Positions 32,223 to 43,914 of a stretch of 64,000 nucleotides of DNA are shown here, one piece after another. The stretch lies in NCBI GenBank assembly GCA_943735955.1, contig OX030956.1, positions 9,694,445 to 9,758,444 of the forward strand. The letters are read 5' to 3'. Both the position numbers and the translations under genes were made by a program. How positions within the stretch are numbered: the first letter of the stretch is position 1; the number at the start of each line of letters is the position of its first letter. The notes beneath the pieces are model-generated. The model made no database searches and had not been told where the DNA came from. It was given only the letters and a program-made list of their open reading frames with translations. This stretch comes from Piscicola geometra. Lineage: Eukaryota; Annelida; Clitellata; Hirudinida; Piscicolidae.

Positions 32223-35200
32223 GTCACCTATTTTGCAACTATACAAACATTACTTTTGCAGCACTCATCTGGAACATCTGACCTATTTGTTTTTTATTTA
32301 AGCATTATCATCACACAAGATCATCATCATCAACAAAATCATCATCATCACTCCCTCAGATCCAGGAACTCAAGCAGAAAAACGCTTTTCTGAGCAGTAA
32401 CATGGAACTACTTGAGCACCAACACCAGCAACAACTGGATCTCATCCAAGCTGCACATGAGTCATTTTTCTATCACCATAATGCATCATGCACCATAATG
32501 CATCCTGCACCATTCATCATGAACCATCAACATGTTGACCATTCATCATGCCCTGTTATTTCACTTACTTTAGAGCACAAAGTATTCGTTACTCTGCTTT
32601 AATTTCTCATAACATTATCACAAAATCATCATAATTTTTTATTATTCCAGAAAGAAATTACAATTGGCGGAAGAAAGTTTTGAGAAGTGCTTACAAGTGT
32701 AGGGGAGTTTTAAATTTATATACTCCCAAACATTGCTACAATCCTTGAAACGACACCACCTCTAGTTTGCGAGAGGGCAATGCCATATTATCACGTGACA
32801 TGATGGAGAAGGTGGAGTTGGTGGGAGCTGAGAGGATGGAAGCGTTCAGCAGGGTTGCCAGGTGTTTGTCGGAGGTGGAGAAGGAGAAGGTGCAAGAGAT
32901 GGCGAGTGTGCGAGAGGAGTACAAGTGAGTGGATTGGATTGAAGGAGAGATCGGTACGTCTGGATGAGGGAGTGCTTGGAGCAGATGGAAGGAATGAACA
33001 ATGAATGCTGGTGCAGACGCAGTGTGAGCGAGGTGAAGCAAGACCACGACGAAGCTCTCCAGCGGATTTTGCAGGTTATAAAAAGAAGGGCAATGAAATA
33101 CTTTTTAAGTCTTAAGACTTTTTTCAAAAAACTTTTAAACTCAAAAGGACAAAAAGAAAGAGATGGACGTGCTGATGAGTGGACGGGATCAGATAGAGTA
33201 AAAGCCTTTCAATTTCATATTCATTCACCACATCTGCATATATTGGAACTGAAGCTTCAATAAAAGAAACTCTGGTTTCTACCAGAAAGTTAGAAGCAGC
33301 TGTGAGTCAGTTGGAAAGCAGCAAGCAGCAGTTGGAACAGCTGGAAAAACAAGCAAAGGCGAGGGTTGAGGACTTGCAACAGACTGTGGAAGCTACTCTG
33401 AAGGCCAGAGAAGCCCGTCTGCAGAGGAGTGAGCAAGAGGTTGAGTACTTTGAGAATGCTCTACACCTGCTTTGTCTTTGGTCTGAAAAATGCTCTATTT
33501 AGTTGAATATCTAAATAAATGTTTTTTTTATAAAATTTACAATTGGTAAAATTAACTTGGTTGATGAACAGTTTAAAGAGCGAGAGAGATCGATGGAGAA
33601 TGAGAGGGTGGCTGTAAGAGTGTTGGTGGAACAGCTGCAAGCTCGCTTCAATGACCACAACAGCGCTGTGGCGAAGGTGACTATTGATGCTCTGGGCCAG
33701 ATTTCAATTGTTCCATTAATTAATATTAAGTGAACATGGTCGATAGAATAAAACTTTTGCCTATAATCACACACTATACTTTGACTAATGCTTATACAGT
33801 TTGTAAGTATGAGTCAAGGTATATCGTATATGATATACACACAAGTGGGCAAATTTAATCTTAAAGTCAACTTCGTTTACCGTTAAACTTTTAACTAAAA
33901 CATTAATTTCATTTACTGTTAAACTTTCAACCAAAACGTTAACTTTGTTAACAGTTAATTAATTTATTTTATTTTATTTAATGTTGTTAAAAGTTAGAAG
34001 TTAAAACTTTAATTTTTTATTTAGAAAAAATATAAATAAATAAAACCAAATTCCAGTTTTAAAAAAAGGTTTTAACTGAAAAAATATTAATTTTATAGTA
34101 AGAACTTTTTAGTATTATTAAACTTAAAAAGTTATTTGTTCAAATTTAAATGGGAAAGAAAAAATAAACTTGATAAAAATAAAATATACATTTAATATAT
34201 AAATTTTTTCTTTTTTTCATTTCATCCATGAGATGCATGTTCTTCTCCATAAAAGTAGCATCTCGAAGTTGTCATCCAACAGAGATGGTCTCTTGGCACG
34301 TAAGATGTCTTTGCCCATTTAAAACAAACTGCATTAATGGAAGTAAAATAAAAAGTAAATTAATTACTCCATCAAGAAATCAGATTTGAATCGTTTAAAA
34401 ATGTAAATCTCGTTAATAACGTTCTAACGGGTTCATAGTTTGGTGCTCAGTTTTGCTGTATCATATCAGTATTTTATAACATTCTATAAAAATCCAAATA
34501 TATTTAAAATTGATAATTGATTAATGTTCTAGAAACGTTTTCATTCACCAGGAAAAAGACGAATTGAGTCGGCTGGAAGAAGAAGTGAAGAGAGAAAAGA
34601 ATTTTATGGAAGAGAGGAAGAGAGAGCTGGAAGAGGTGGAAAGGAAGAAAAGAGTCGATATTGAACAATTGAGAGTTGGTTATTGCTTGGTTCAGACATT
34701 AAGATAACTTATTATATATATCTTGAGCGTTTTCTTACTTTTGATCGACTTTCTTTTTCTTTAAAATTTTTCTTTTCAAGGGGGAGATGGAGAAGGAACA
34801 AATGAAGATGGCGGAAGAGAAGTTCAAGTTTGAAGAGATGAAGAAGCAGAGAAAAGAGGAAGAGGACAAGGAGAGGCTGGATAGATTAAAGGTGTTTAGC
34901 TTATTAAATTGTGAAGGTTTATATTAATTAAATTAAGCCAATTTTATTAAATTAATTATTTGTGCACCTCGAACAGAAGGAAATGATGATTGAAAGACAA
35001 GAGAGAATTTTGAAGGCGAAAAATATCGAAAATGAAGAAAAGATCCAAGAATGGAAGTTGTTAGAAGAAAATTTAAGAATGGAAAAACACGAATTTGAAA
35101 GAGAGAAAAATGAGTTGAAGAATGAAAGAATGAAGATGGATGACTTGAACAAAAGAATGAACGAAGAATCAAAACGTTTGATCGACAAGCACAAGGTATT

Positions 35201-35683
35201 CAGTACTCTTATTGCAATTGGTGCTCTTTTTTAAGAATATTCAGATCTGATTGCCTGTCAGGAGTTGGAGAGTCAGAAGAAGGCACTTGATGCCAGTTGC
35301 ATGCAATTGCACAAGAAGCAGCGACAGTTGAATGCAGAGGCGTTCTCTCAGAACCGAATGAACCAAGAACTGAAGCTGAAAAATGAAAAAATCAAGGACG
35401 TGAGTTTAAAATAAATTCTAATTAAAACAGACATTGTGAATTTATAGTGATAATCATGTATTTTCTTTTTGCTTCTCAACGGTCATCGCAATTTCAGGAC
35501 TACAGTTTCTTGGCGGCAATGAGACAAGAGGTCGAAAGCAACCTCCAGAAGTCCTTGTGCTCTCGTTGTGCTACATTCTTGAACGGGAAATACAAGACAG
35601 ATAACACTCATAATGTTCGACCAAATGAGTTTTTCAACTATTCCAACGGAGATATAAGCCTCCCGATGGCCAATTACAGATGA
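31000..35683 (+). CDS. FBF1: FBF1-like coiled-coil protein (transition fibre), 5' incomplete
   Basis: Probable Fas-binding factor 1, a component of distal appendages/transition fibres at the base of cilia and of epithelial junctions. Exons: 31000-31050, 31147-31528, 31603-31757, 31921-32222, 32360-32460, 32651-32698, 32766-32924, 33017-33074, 33148-33178, 33267-33439, 33572-33676, 34552-34674, 34781-34891, 34977-35195, 35262-35399, 35498-35683. The N-terminal part is disordered, with repeated acidic/Trp motifs (SSPDWLG, DDWLSDLG). The rest is Glu/Lys/Arg-rich coiled coil with QQQLDLIQAAHE, a counterpart of the family's LIESAH segment. The end has FLAAMRQEVESNLQ. The model gives about 780 residues, fewer than the roughly 1130 of vertebrates. 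Upstream exons are missing. The ends of exons 31921-32222 and 33148-33178 are the least certain, because alternative donors exist. Confidence 0.82.
32360..35683 (+). CDS. FBF1: FBF1 coiled-coil exons and C-terminus
   Basis: Twelve exons, nearly all Glu/Gln/Lys/Arg/Leu-rich with heptad character. Most run phase 0 to phase 0 (33572-33676, 34552-34674, 34781-34891, 34977-35195, 35262-35399, 35498-35683). The last exon ends with TGA at 35681-35683 after a Cys-containing segment (LCSRC) and an Asn/Asp-rich tail with no obvious counterpart. The intron 33677-34551 is plain AT-rich DNA. Confidence 0.82.
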
Positions 35684-36233
35684 GGTCTTCGTCTTACTTT
35701 TTTGTATCTGTTTTTTATGAGATATTTAAAAGTGAAAGATTAGACAACTATTTGGCTTAATAAATATTTCCTTGTCTTTAGGGAAAAATAGACAACAATT
35801 AGAGATAGATACATTTTGAACAATTGAATTTGTAAACAGTTTTTACTCTAAACTAAATGGTCAACTAAGTCTATTTGCCAAGATTTCTTTGCATATGACT
35901 TCCTATCCAAACTAAAATACAATAAATGTCTGAGCACATTCCATAATACTTCATGCAACAATTTATCTGATCTGGCATTATTTCTTCATGATTGGCATGC
36001 AACATACTACACAGATGGTGTTTTTCTCGACATTGCCCCGTTCAATCTTTCGTATCTTCAGTCAATACGTTAAAAATCTTAATAAACCCTCGCATAAAAA
36101 TCTTCAGAGAAGACTAATTAATATAAATCTCTACTTGAAGATTCAACTATTCTATTGACAACATCTTGAACAACTAATTAATCTACGACAAATTTAACCA
36201 TTTGACATGTCTATATTTTTTTTCCTTAAGACC
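35684..36233. other. Convergent 3' intergenic region between FBF1 and V-ATPase a
   Basis: 550 bp between two stop codons on opposite strands, so it should hold both 3' UTRs. An AATAAA at 35759-35764 is a reasonable poly(A) signal for FBF1. No clear minus-strand signal was chosen for the V-ATPase gene. Confidence 0.6.
35759..35764 (+). terminator. Candidate poly(A) signal for FBF1
   Basis: AATAAA 76 bp after the FBF1 stop. The short convergent spacer makes an early polyadenylation site likely, but the hexamer is common in AT-rich DNA. Confidence 0.4.
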
Positions 36234-39200
36234 TCAGTTGATTTCTTCTTGTGATTCGAGAATCCTGTCAAAACTGAAGGGCTCGAAGAGGTATCCATCT
36301 CCCGTGTAGAACTTGCTCTGGAACTCAACCCTGGAAGATTTGATTAAACAGAAATAAAAATATTGATCATTAGAAATTTAAAATGATCCTAAAAGCAATG
36401 TTTAAGAATATAATAAACATTAATAGTGTTTCAAAGTCACCAGTGAAGACGCAGAGTGTGAAGGAAGGCGGAGAGTCCTTCCATCAGCAGGAGGATGGTC
36501 ATTGTGAGGAAGGCCCATGGCGTGAAGAGCACGAAGACTCCCAACGGACCACACCAGCCCGTTTGCTTCAGACCAATTCGGAAAACCATGTTCCACAGCA
36601 CCTCTGACAGTTCTGTGGGAAGTTTGAGGATTAAAAGTGGTCTTAAAAAAGGAATGATTAGGATATTCTCTACGATTAAAGAATTTGCAAACAATTATTC
36701 GGTTGGACCGAATACCCGATCTGACTAGGTACCGCGAGTACCGGTGGCACTTCCATGGGAACGGGAATGAAGAGTAACATCGGGAACGGGAAAAGATGGA
36801 AACTGGGAATAGGTTATAGGGAAAGAACGGGAACGGGGATCAACATTTAAATCAGGAAAGAAAAAAAACGAGAAAAAAACTATTGGATTGAAAAAATTAC
36901 TTTAAAAAAAGTAAAATTTAGTTAATTATATATTAAAAACGTTTGGTTTTCTAGAAACTAGAATGATCTTTGTTATGGGCTACAAAGACGTGCCAGAGTG
37001 GTAAATAAAAACGACGCTTATTATTATTATTATTTTTATGGTTGGTACTTTTTTAAAACTTCCGTCTGTAGCGTTTTTTGTGTCCATGAATTTTCATGAT
37101 CGAAAATGTAAATATCCCAAAATGTCATCTGGTCGTCATCAACTTCACCGTCATCATCACCACCATCGGCATCATTCATCTCAACCGAGTCTTCAACATG
37201 TCGCGCAGTATTAATTTAAAATGTGGACTCTTTTGGTACTTGTGGCATGTTGACAAATAAAAATTCTTGAGCTGGCAATGCAGCTGTAAAAACAATATAT
37301 GCAAAGGCAGTAGTTTATTATGTATCAAGGCATGAGAGAAGTTGTTACTGTTTAAGGTGAGGGGTTTATTGAAATGTCTCAAAATGTATAATAAAAATAA
37401 GAAAATAAAAATTTTCTCAAAATATAATTGATCTTGACCCCTTATATGGCCGTGGTTTAAAAGTTAAAAACGTGCTACCTTGTGAAAAGTCAGCGAGGCA
37501 GTATCATAAAAAAAATGGGAGTTTCGGGAATGAGTCGAGACTGGGTCAAACAGTTTTGAGAACAAGTCGGGACCGGGAATCAAGTTGCGGGAGCGGAACG
37601 GAGCCGAGACCTAATATTCTAACGATCATCTGGGATGGGACGGGAATGAAAAATAGTCCCGGTCCGATCTCTCTTGCAAACACATTAACAAAGTTAATCT
37701 TGCCTGCATGCGCCAAACTCAAAGCCCACAGTCTGAGGTACGAGGCGGTGTGCGAAACACACGAGAGACAGTACTCGATGGTGTGGATGCACTGGTGCAC
37801 TATCAGCTCTCCCAGGTTGAACTCATTGAGTGAATAAATCATACTATTTTTCTTCTTTGCAATTAATGATTTTTATTATTTATTGAATTTCAAATAGTCA
37901 ACTGTTAAATACAATAAAATCATGAACCAACTTCTTTTTTCACCATAGCACTTGCATCAGTTCCATCTTCCAGTCTCTGCTGAAACGGCAGCTTGCCTTC
38001 CTGCAGTTTTAAGAAATTAAACTTAAAACTTGTTCAAAAATATTTCATAAAAACATATATCTAATTTTTCTATATAAATCAGTCAAATCAAAATTTTCGT
38101 CTATGATTCAAATACATAAAGTAACCATTTAAACATTCAACACTTAATCACATACTATAAGTACACTGCACACACTGTAATGAAGTATTTAAAATGTCAA
38201 AAACCTTTTGATTGTTGACGTTTTGAGCGTCATGCCTGCGTTTGAGGATGAAGGGTTTCACAGCCAATAGCCATGGCACACACAACACAGCCACTAACAA
38301 AAGAAAGATCTGCAGCGCTTTCTGTTGAAAATGTAATTTTCTGTAATTAACTGTAATTTTAAGTGTTAATTGGAGAATGTTGCGTTTGTCACCTGTCCGG
38401 AATAGAACTGTGCCGCACTGCATGGTTCTTCGGGATAACTCATCAGGAACATGTTGATCAGACCTGATGAAAAACAAGAAGAACAACGCATTTCAAACTG
38501 TTTGAGAACAAGGTGAGACAAACATATTTTAACAAATTGAATATATATATTTTTTTAAATTTAAAATATTTTGTTGATTTCCAATAAACGGGTCATTGGT
38601 TCATTCATGCATTAAATCCTTTTACAATCTGACTAACCAATCAAAAGACTGGGAGCGCATGATGCTTGCGTAGCGTCAATATGAATGAACTTGTAGAAAA
38701 TGAGGATGATGAGGTAGCCGAAGAGAGAGAGGATGAAGATCATCTGCGGCAGGAAGTCGCACAAGATTGAGAGGGTGTCTTTGCGAAACCTGAAGTGGAA
38801 AGAAACGTTTTCCAACTTTTCTTAGTCAAAATGGTGAGATGTATAAATAATTTTGTTTAGACTATATGAAAGTATATCAAGTAAATTGAATGGAAAAAGT
38901 TATTCAAATGAATTGAAGCCTGGGCGGCAATCCGCTGCACATCTTGGGAAAGGGGGGGGGGGTTTACCCAGGGTTGTTAGAATCGAATAATCAGTATTGG
39001 CCAATACAGTAACAGCGTCACTTTTTAGTATTGGTTGCTGTCTTGACAATTTTTTTATCAACTATTGACAATTGTGTCACTAATACATTTTAAACGAATA
39101 AGTGGGATACTCGATACCAATGCTTCTCTATTGCCACTATAAGCTATTTGCAGAAAAAATAACGATTTTAATATCTGACATTATGGGACATCCATACTAA

Positions 39201-40767
39201 TTCCATCACTACTGGTAGCCGTTAGCCATCAACTCTATCAATATCAACACCATCATCTCAAAAGTATAGCGTAAAATACGAGATTTCTCGGACGTCATAA
39301 TTATTACGACACCATTATTTTTAGGACGTTATAATTTTCAGATAAAATCATTTTTCAAAAATAAAATTGTTTTTAGGACCTTAAAATATTATTTTTTTTA
39401 ATGAAAGTGTCTTTTGTGCTTATTATGGTGAACAACAATAGTACTCGTAATTGAATTTCTATTATATAATGAATAATTTAATTTAACTAAGAGCAGAAAG
39501 AATAAGGAGCAAAGAGCTTCAATATAAATAATACAAAAATTTTCTGTTCATAGAGATAGAAAGTAAAGTAGGTGAAGGAGTATTTGAGTAAGCAAAGAAT
39601 AGTTTTAGGTGCCTAACACTATAACTCTAAATACTCATAATGTATAACTGCGTAAGCATTTTGTTTTATGCCATGGTTGACGATTTTTCTCGTATCAAAC
39701 TAGGAGTTGAAAAATACGTGTTTTTAAAAAGTGAAGAAGGGGTCCATTTCAAGGTGGGCTTCTCTCCTACTTAAAAGTGGGAGAGAACTGGACCCCTGAA
39801 GCCCTCCAAGATTGTTGCCCGTGATTTGAATCATACCTTTTACAAACTTAAATTTTCGTTTCGTAATTTCATGAGCCTTTAAAGACTGACCGGTGGTTCT
39901 GGAGACTGAGGACTAGACCGAATAGCATCTGAGCCACACCAAACACCAGAGAGAGTTTCATCTTGTAAGAGTTAAGCCACGTGATCTTGTTCACCGATGA
40001 CACCCAAACCTTCAAAAGTTTATCATGAAAAAAATGAATATTGAAAAGTTATTATTTAATTTTTTAGACATCTTATGGGCACACTCACAGGGTCCATGCC
40101 AAAGGGGTAAGGGTCGCCAGAGAAGTCGGAGTTGTTGGACGGGTCCAGAGAAGCATGGTCGGTCTGGCTCAGAAAGTCGCTGTAGTGTTTCCAAATATGT
40201 AAATGCGTTAATCTAGCATCTTTAAGTATAATAACTGTTGATTGCTTTTTAGTTTCACCTTGAGTATTTCTCTGAGTCAACACTCCATCTTGAGCCGAAT
40301 ATGTTAAATGCTTTTGAGAAGCAATCGTTGTACATGAGGCCTGGGCAGATAAACAAATAGTTCACTTTATTCAAACAAAATCTAGCAAAATCAGTCTTTT
40401 TCTCCAATTCATTCTAATTATATGAGTACTTTTCTCATATAAATTGAAACGTAAATGGTAGATTGAACACCTGAATAAATGGAAAAGCCTCCCATCAAAA
40501 GAATGATGTACCTGCTTCCGAAGAATATGTCCCATATCTGCACGGTGACAAGCAGGCTAAAAAAGAGTGACATTAGTGAAAATAATTAGACGGATATCTA
40601 GAAAAGCAAAGAATGCCACAAAACCTCATTGTCAGTTTTTTTCTTCTTCATCAACCTCTTCTCAAACAGCACCATCCACAAAGCTCCCAGGAACATCAGC
40701 AAGCCATGCCCAATGTCTCCAAACATCAATGAAAAGAGAAACGGAAAGCTGATGATGCTGAAAGGAG
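36234..40767 (-). CDS. ATP6V0A1: V-ATPase a: membrane domain (exons 13-24)
   Basis: Multi-pass half. Markers: [18 protein letters not shown] (exon 13), [15 protein letters not shown] (exon 14), [13 protein letters not shown] across exons 16-17, [18 protein letters not shown] (exon 18), [13 protein letters not shown] (exon 22) and [18 protein letters not shown] (exon 23). The Arg in SYLRLW is the residue essential for proton translocation in the family. Exon 14 must start at 40537 ([10 protein letters not shown]), because upstream AG choices break the conserved sequence. Confidence 0.96.
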
Positions 40768-43700
40768 CTGTAATGCGTTAAACAACTTTTTTATATAAAT
40801 TTGTGATAGGTCTGAAAATGGGGAAAAAATTTATACAATTTAAAACTTTTTTTAATTTGAAAAACGATTCTCCAATTTTTCTAGACTAAAAGCTTTAAAA
40901 AAAATATTATTAATAATTGTCGTTTTTATATAGTGCCCGGGCACGCAACTGAAGCAAAAAAGTGACAACTCACAAACCTGGGTTGATCTCGAGGTAGGAA
41001 GCAACTCCGTAAGAGTCGACGATGGACTGGTACACCTTGGTGAACTTGTTGGTCTTGTTGTAGGTCGGAGGCACCTGCACACTGTCCATGCGGTTCAAAA
41101 TCGACGGGACGTTACTGCCACTGCGTTCCTAGAAAAGAAAATATGTAATTGAAAAAAGTGAACGACTTCTTTTTCATAATAGAACAGCGTTGTAATACAA
41201 GTTCTTTGCCAGCTCACTCTCAACAATTTCCACACTGCACGCCAATCCCTAGAAACGAACGGTTCCTCTGGTGAGAGTCATCTGAATCTTGTCGAGGTCC
41301 TTGACGGGACACCAGCACTCACAGATGAGACACTTTTGAGTGACGTCGATGTTGAGCATGTTGAGGGTGTGGTAGATGGACTTGATCTTGCGCACCTTGA
41401 TGAACCAGTCCTGTTTGGTGTTGTGGAAGGAGAGTGCTCAAGTGTTTGGTGTTGTGGAAGGAGAGTGCTCAAGTGTTTGGAGTTATGCAGAAACAATGCC
41501 TCGTTTGAAGTGAAAGGTTTATCAAACAAGCATAATTAGGTTATAACATGAGGTTTAAAGGGTAAAACCTTGATGTTTTTTGCTGCAGTAACCAGCACTC
41601 TGTGACGATGGTCTTGAGTTTGATTCAACACCTAATTCAAAAGTTTTTTTATTTAAATATTAATTCAATTCTTTTTATACTTTTGAATAATTAAATTTGG
41701 TATCAATCTTTTTTTCAGTGTTATCAAAACCAATTCCGATCCTAAAAGTGGACAGCATGCGTTGGTACGTTGTTAAGCTCCTCGATCCTGGTGAAAACTC
41801 CAGTGCTCATGTCTTTGCGCTCTGCCTGCGTCTCTGGACATGGGTACAAGGTCGCCCTGAAGCTGGGGAAGTGGTTGGTTGTGATGGAGTCGTTACTGGT
41901 GGTGATACTTTCAAGTATTCTAAATAAACTATTATTAAACACTTAAATAAGACTATTTTGAGTATTTAAAAAAGCGTGAATGCACTCACCCTTCACAAAT
42001 CTTGACCACTCTGCTTTTGAGCTGGTCTCCCTGGAAAAAGACTATGAAGACAGATTTGTTGACTCGATCTCCCTGAAATAAATTGTTTGAGATTTATTAT
42101 TTAATAAAGTTTTAACGGTTTGGTACATTTGATTTGTCTCTAATTCATTTAAGTCTTAATAAATATTTGTTTATGATTTGGCTTTACAGTGATGGGGTCT
42201 TCCAATTGAGAGTCGGTCTCAGCAAGTCTGTCAAATAAAGCTTTATATTTTAAAAGTAATGTTTATAAATGAAAAAACTTCTAAAAACATATTTTCAATT
42301 TTGAACTGTTTCAATTGACATACATCTGTTAGTCAAAAATATACAACTATAAATTATAGTCTATAATTAGCAAGGCTCACAAAAACTGTCAGTTAAATTG
42401 TATAAAACGGCAAAAACAATAATCAGGTCACTTAGGATTGATGAAAATAATAAGTCATTGTTTAAAAAATTTTAAAAATTCAAAAGGAAGACTGTTTTAT
42501 CTTCCTAAAGTGATAAGTTTTGACCGAAATTCACGCATTTGAGCGACGCGAAACGTTTTTTTGTAAGACTTGCTAACTTCGGTGAATGATTCATGATGTT
42601 AAAATTGAAAATAAAATAAACTCAGAAAGGAATTCAAACGAGGAATTACCTGAGGAAGACATTGCCTCTGCAGGCACGCCATAGCAGCCTTTCGAAGGCA
42701 GGGACCTTTTCTCTAAGCACCATTCCAGTCACAAACCTGCCCACAGTTGTGTGTTTTATGAAACGATCTTTTCATTCAAAAGAATTCGACAATCCTCAAA
42801 TCGAGAAATTTATTTAACTACTTAATGAAGAATGTTAATTATCAACTCTAAATGTCTGCTACCCAAGTCTTCTTGGTTGTCCTTTTTGGAGGTTTGTATC
42901 TTCACCAGCCATCGCCATCTCTTCTTCGATCAGCGTCTGTTCACTCTTTGACTGCATTTTATGTTTTCTAATTATCAAATTTATTTTTCCAACTTACAAA
43001 GGCTTAAACAACACCAAATAAAACAGTTTGTTACCTCATCAAAGAACGTTTGGGCGTTCTTGAGGATCTCTTTCAGTTCGGTCAGATCGACGAAGTTCCT
43101 CTTGAGCGCCTCGTTGTTGGAGCCGATTTCCCGCACCTCGTTCTCCAGCTTCTCAAACGTAGCCTATGGAAGAAAGTTTGTTCATTGTCCATCTAGAATT
43201 AAATTGAGTTGGTAAGCAGTAAATAAATTTACAAAGTCATAATATGTGTAAAAGGAGGTATCCGAAAATAAAACACGCTCTCTAATATAATAATGAAAAT
43301 ATTATTTAAAAAATAATTAAGCATGGTACTAGCAAAATTTGCAAAAAATATTCAACAAAAATTAATTATAAGAACTAATAAGGTCTCACTTCCAAGTCAA
43401 TCATTTCACGGGGAGCAGGGGCATCAGGGTTTTCCCCAGTGTCCAGCATGTCAATGTTTGCCCTTCTAATCTCTTTTTCCAAAAATCCTAAATGGTTTTC
43501 AGTTTTTGCATACGTAAATTTGAATTTTTTATAATCGAAAATATTTAATTTATTAATTGATTTTTTTACAATTATAATTGAAAAAATATTATTTTTTTGA
43601 AATAGTAAATAAATCGCACTTAATTTTCGTTCCATTTCTTCGCATCTCCTCACTTCGTTCACAAACTTTCTTTGGAACGTATTAATGTCAGGGTTCAACT

Positions 43701-43914
43701 GTCATAGAAATTTTTGTAAATTAAAAATAAATAAAACATGTCATCTAAATAATAAAAAAACACAATGAGCATCACTAGCTGAAGCATAAACGCTCACATC
43801 TCGGAACTGCACCAGACCCAGCTCTCCCAGCTCTGAGACGCAGGCATACGCCGCCTCAGCTTGCAGAAACAACTGGCACAGCGCCATTTCTTCGCTGCGG
43901 TACAACGAACCCAT
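36234..43914 (-). CDS. ATP6V0A1: V-type proton ATPase subunit a (complete, 24 exons, 825 aa)
   Basis: Membrane subunit of the Vo sector that carries protons past the c-ring in endomembranes and plasma membrane. Exons in transcript order: 43914-43798, 43698-43620, 43487-43390, 43163-43035, 42951-42863, 42736-42650, 42227-42188, 42072-41990, 41862-41769, 41631-41569, 41410-41261, 41128-40978, 40767-40625, 40537-40471, 40340-40259, 40179-40089, 40009-39891, 38789-38638, 38463-38393, 38321-38205, 38000-37932, 37821-37704, 36612-36441, 36330-36234. All junctions keep phase. The total is 2478 coding bases, close to the usual 830-840 residues. The start Met at 43914 ([18 protein letters not shown]) matches the family's first residues and follows an AG, so a 5' UTR exon lies upstream. 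The stop is TGA at 36236-36234. The exon-22 intron uses a GC donor. Symbol is by similarity; the vertebrate paralogue (a1-a4) cannot be assigned. Confidence 0.97.
36693..37673 (-). mobile_element. hAT-family transposon, copy 3 (old, deleted)
   Basis: Degenerate GGACCGAATACCCG and GGGAACGGGAA-type arrays at 36705-36860, and similar sequence at 37505-37673 ending GGTCCGATCTCTC, mark the two ends of the same hAT family. A perfect 8-bp duplication, ttgcaaac, is at 36685-36692 and 37674-37681. The interior is shortened and holds unrelated AT-rich sequence. It lies in the GC-AG intron of the V-ATPase a gene. Orientation is set by matching the left end to copy 1; the ends are diverged, so the strand is uncertain. 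Confidence 0.72.
37702..37703 (-). other. GC 5' splice site in V-ATPase a
   Basis: The exon ends GCATGCAG and the intron begins GCAAGA, a classic GC-AG donor context. Using it gives the conserved ALSLAHA-E-LSEVLW junction in phase; no nearby GT would. Confidence 0.85.
38918..39815 (-). mobile_element. hAT-like MITE family B copy or copies in V-ATPase intron
   Basis: The sequence around 38918-38945 (GGGCGGCAATCCGCTGCACATC, continuing into a G-run) matches the terminal repeat of family B in inverted orientation. The body at about 39540-39815 matches the elements at 48945-49195 and 54757-55081. The DNA between (about 39000-39540) is unmatched, so this may be one interrupted copy or two copies. 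It lies in the intron 38790-39890. Confidence 0.55.
40978..43914 (-). CDS. ATP6V0A1: V-ATPase a: cytoplasmic N-terminal half (exons 1-12)
   Basis: These exons encode the soluble arm that contacts the V1 peripheral stalks. Conserved blocks: [12 protein letters not shown] at the end of exon 1, [15 protein letters not shown] in exon 2, [18 protein letters not shown] in exon 3, [17 protein letters not shown] in exon 6, [15 protein letters not shown] in exon 8, [14 protein letters not shown] in exon 9, [14 protein letters not shown] in exon 11 and [16 protein letters not shown] in exon 12. Exon 7 (42227-42188) is only 40 bp and is identified by phase and the EDPIT motif. Confidence 0.96.
41412..41473. 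repeat. 31-bp tandem duplication next to a splice acceptor
   Basis: Two adjacent identical 31-bp units starting TGTTTGGTGTTGTGG. They lie immediately upstream (on the minus strand) of V-ATPase exon 41410-41261. The copy adjoining the exon supplies the CAAACAG acceptor; the second has CAAACA followed by C. Confidence 0.9.

Noticed and set aside
32223..32393. Continuation of the FBF1 frame through a His-rich stretch
   Set aside because: The frame stays open through an (ATC)n tract. The next coiled-coil exon has a good acceptor at 32359 and joins in phase from 32222.
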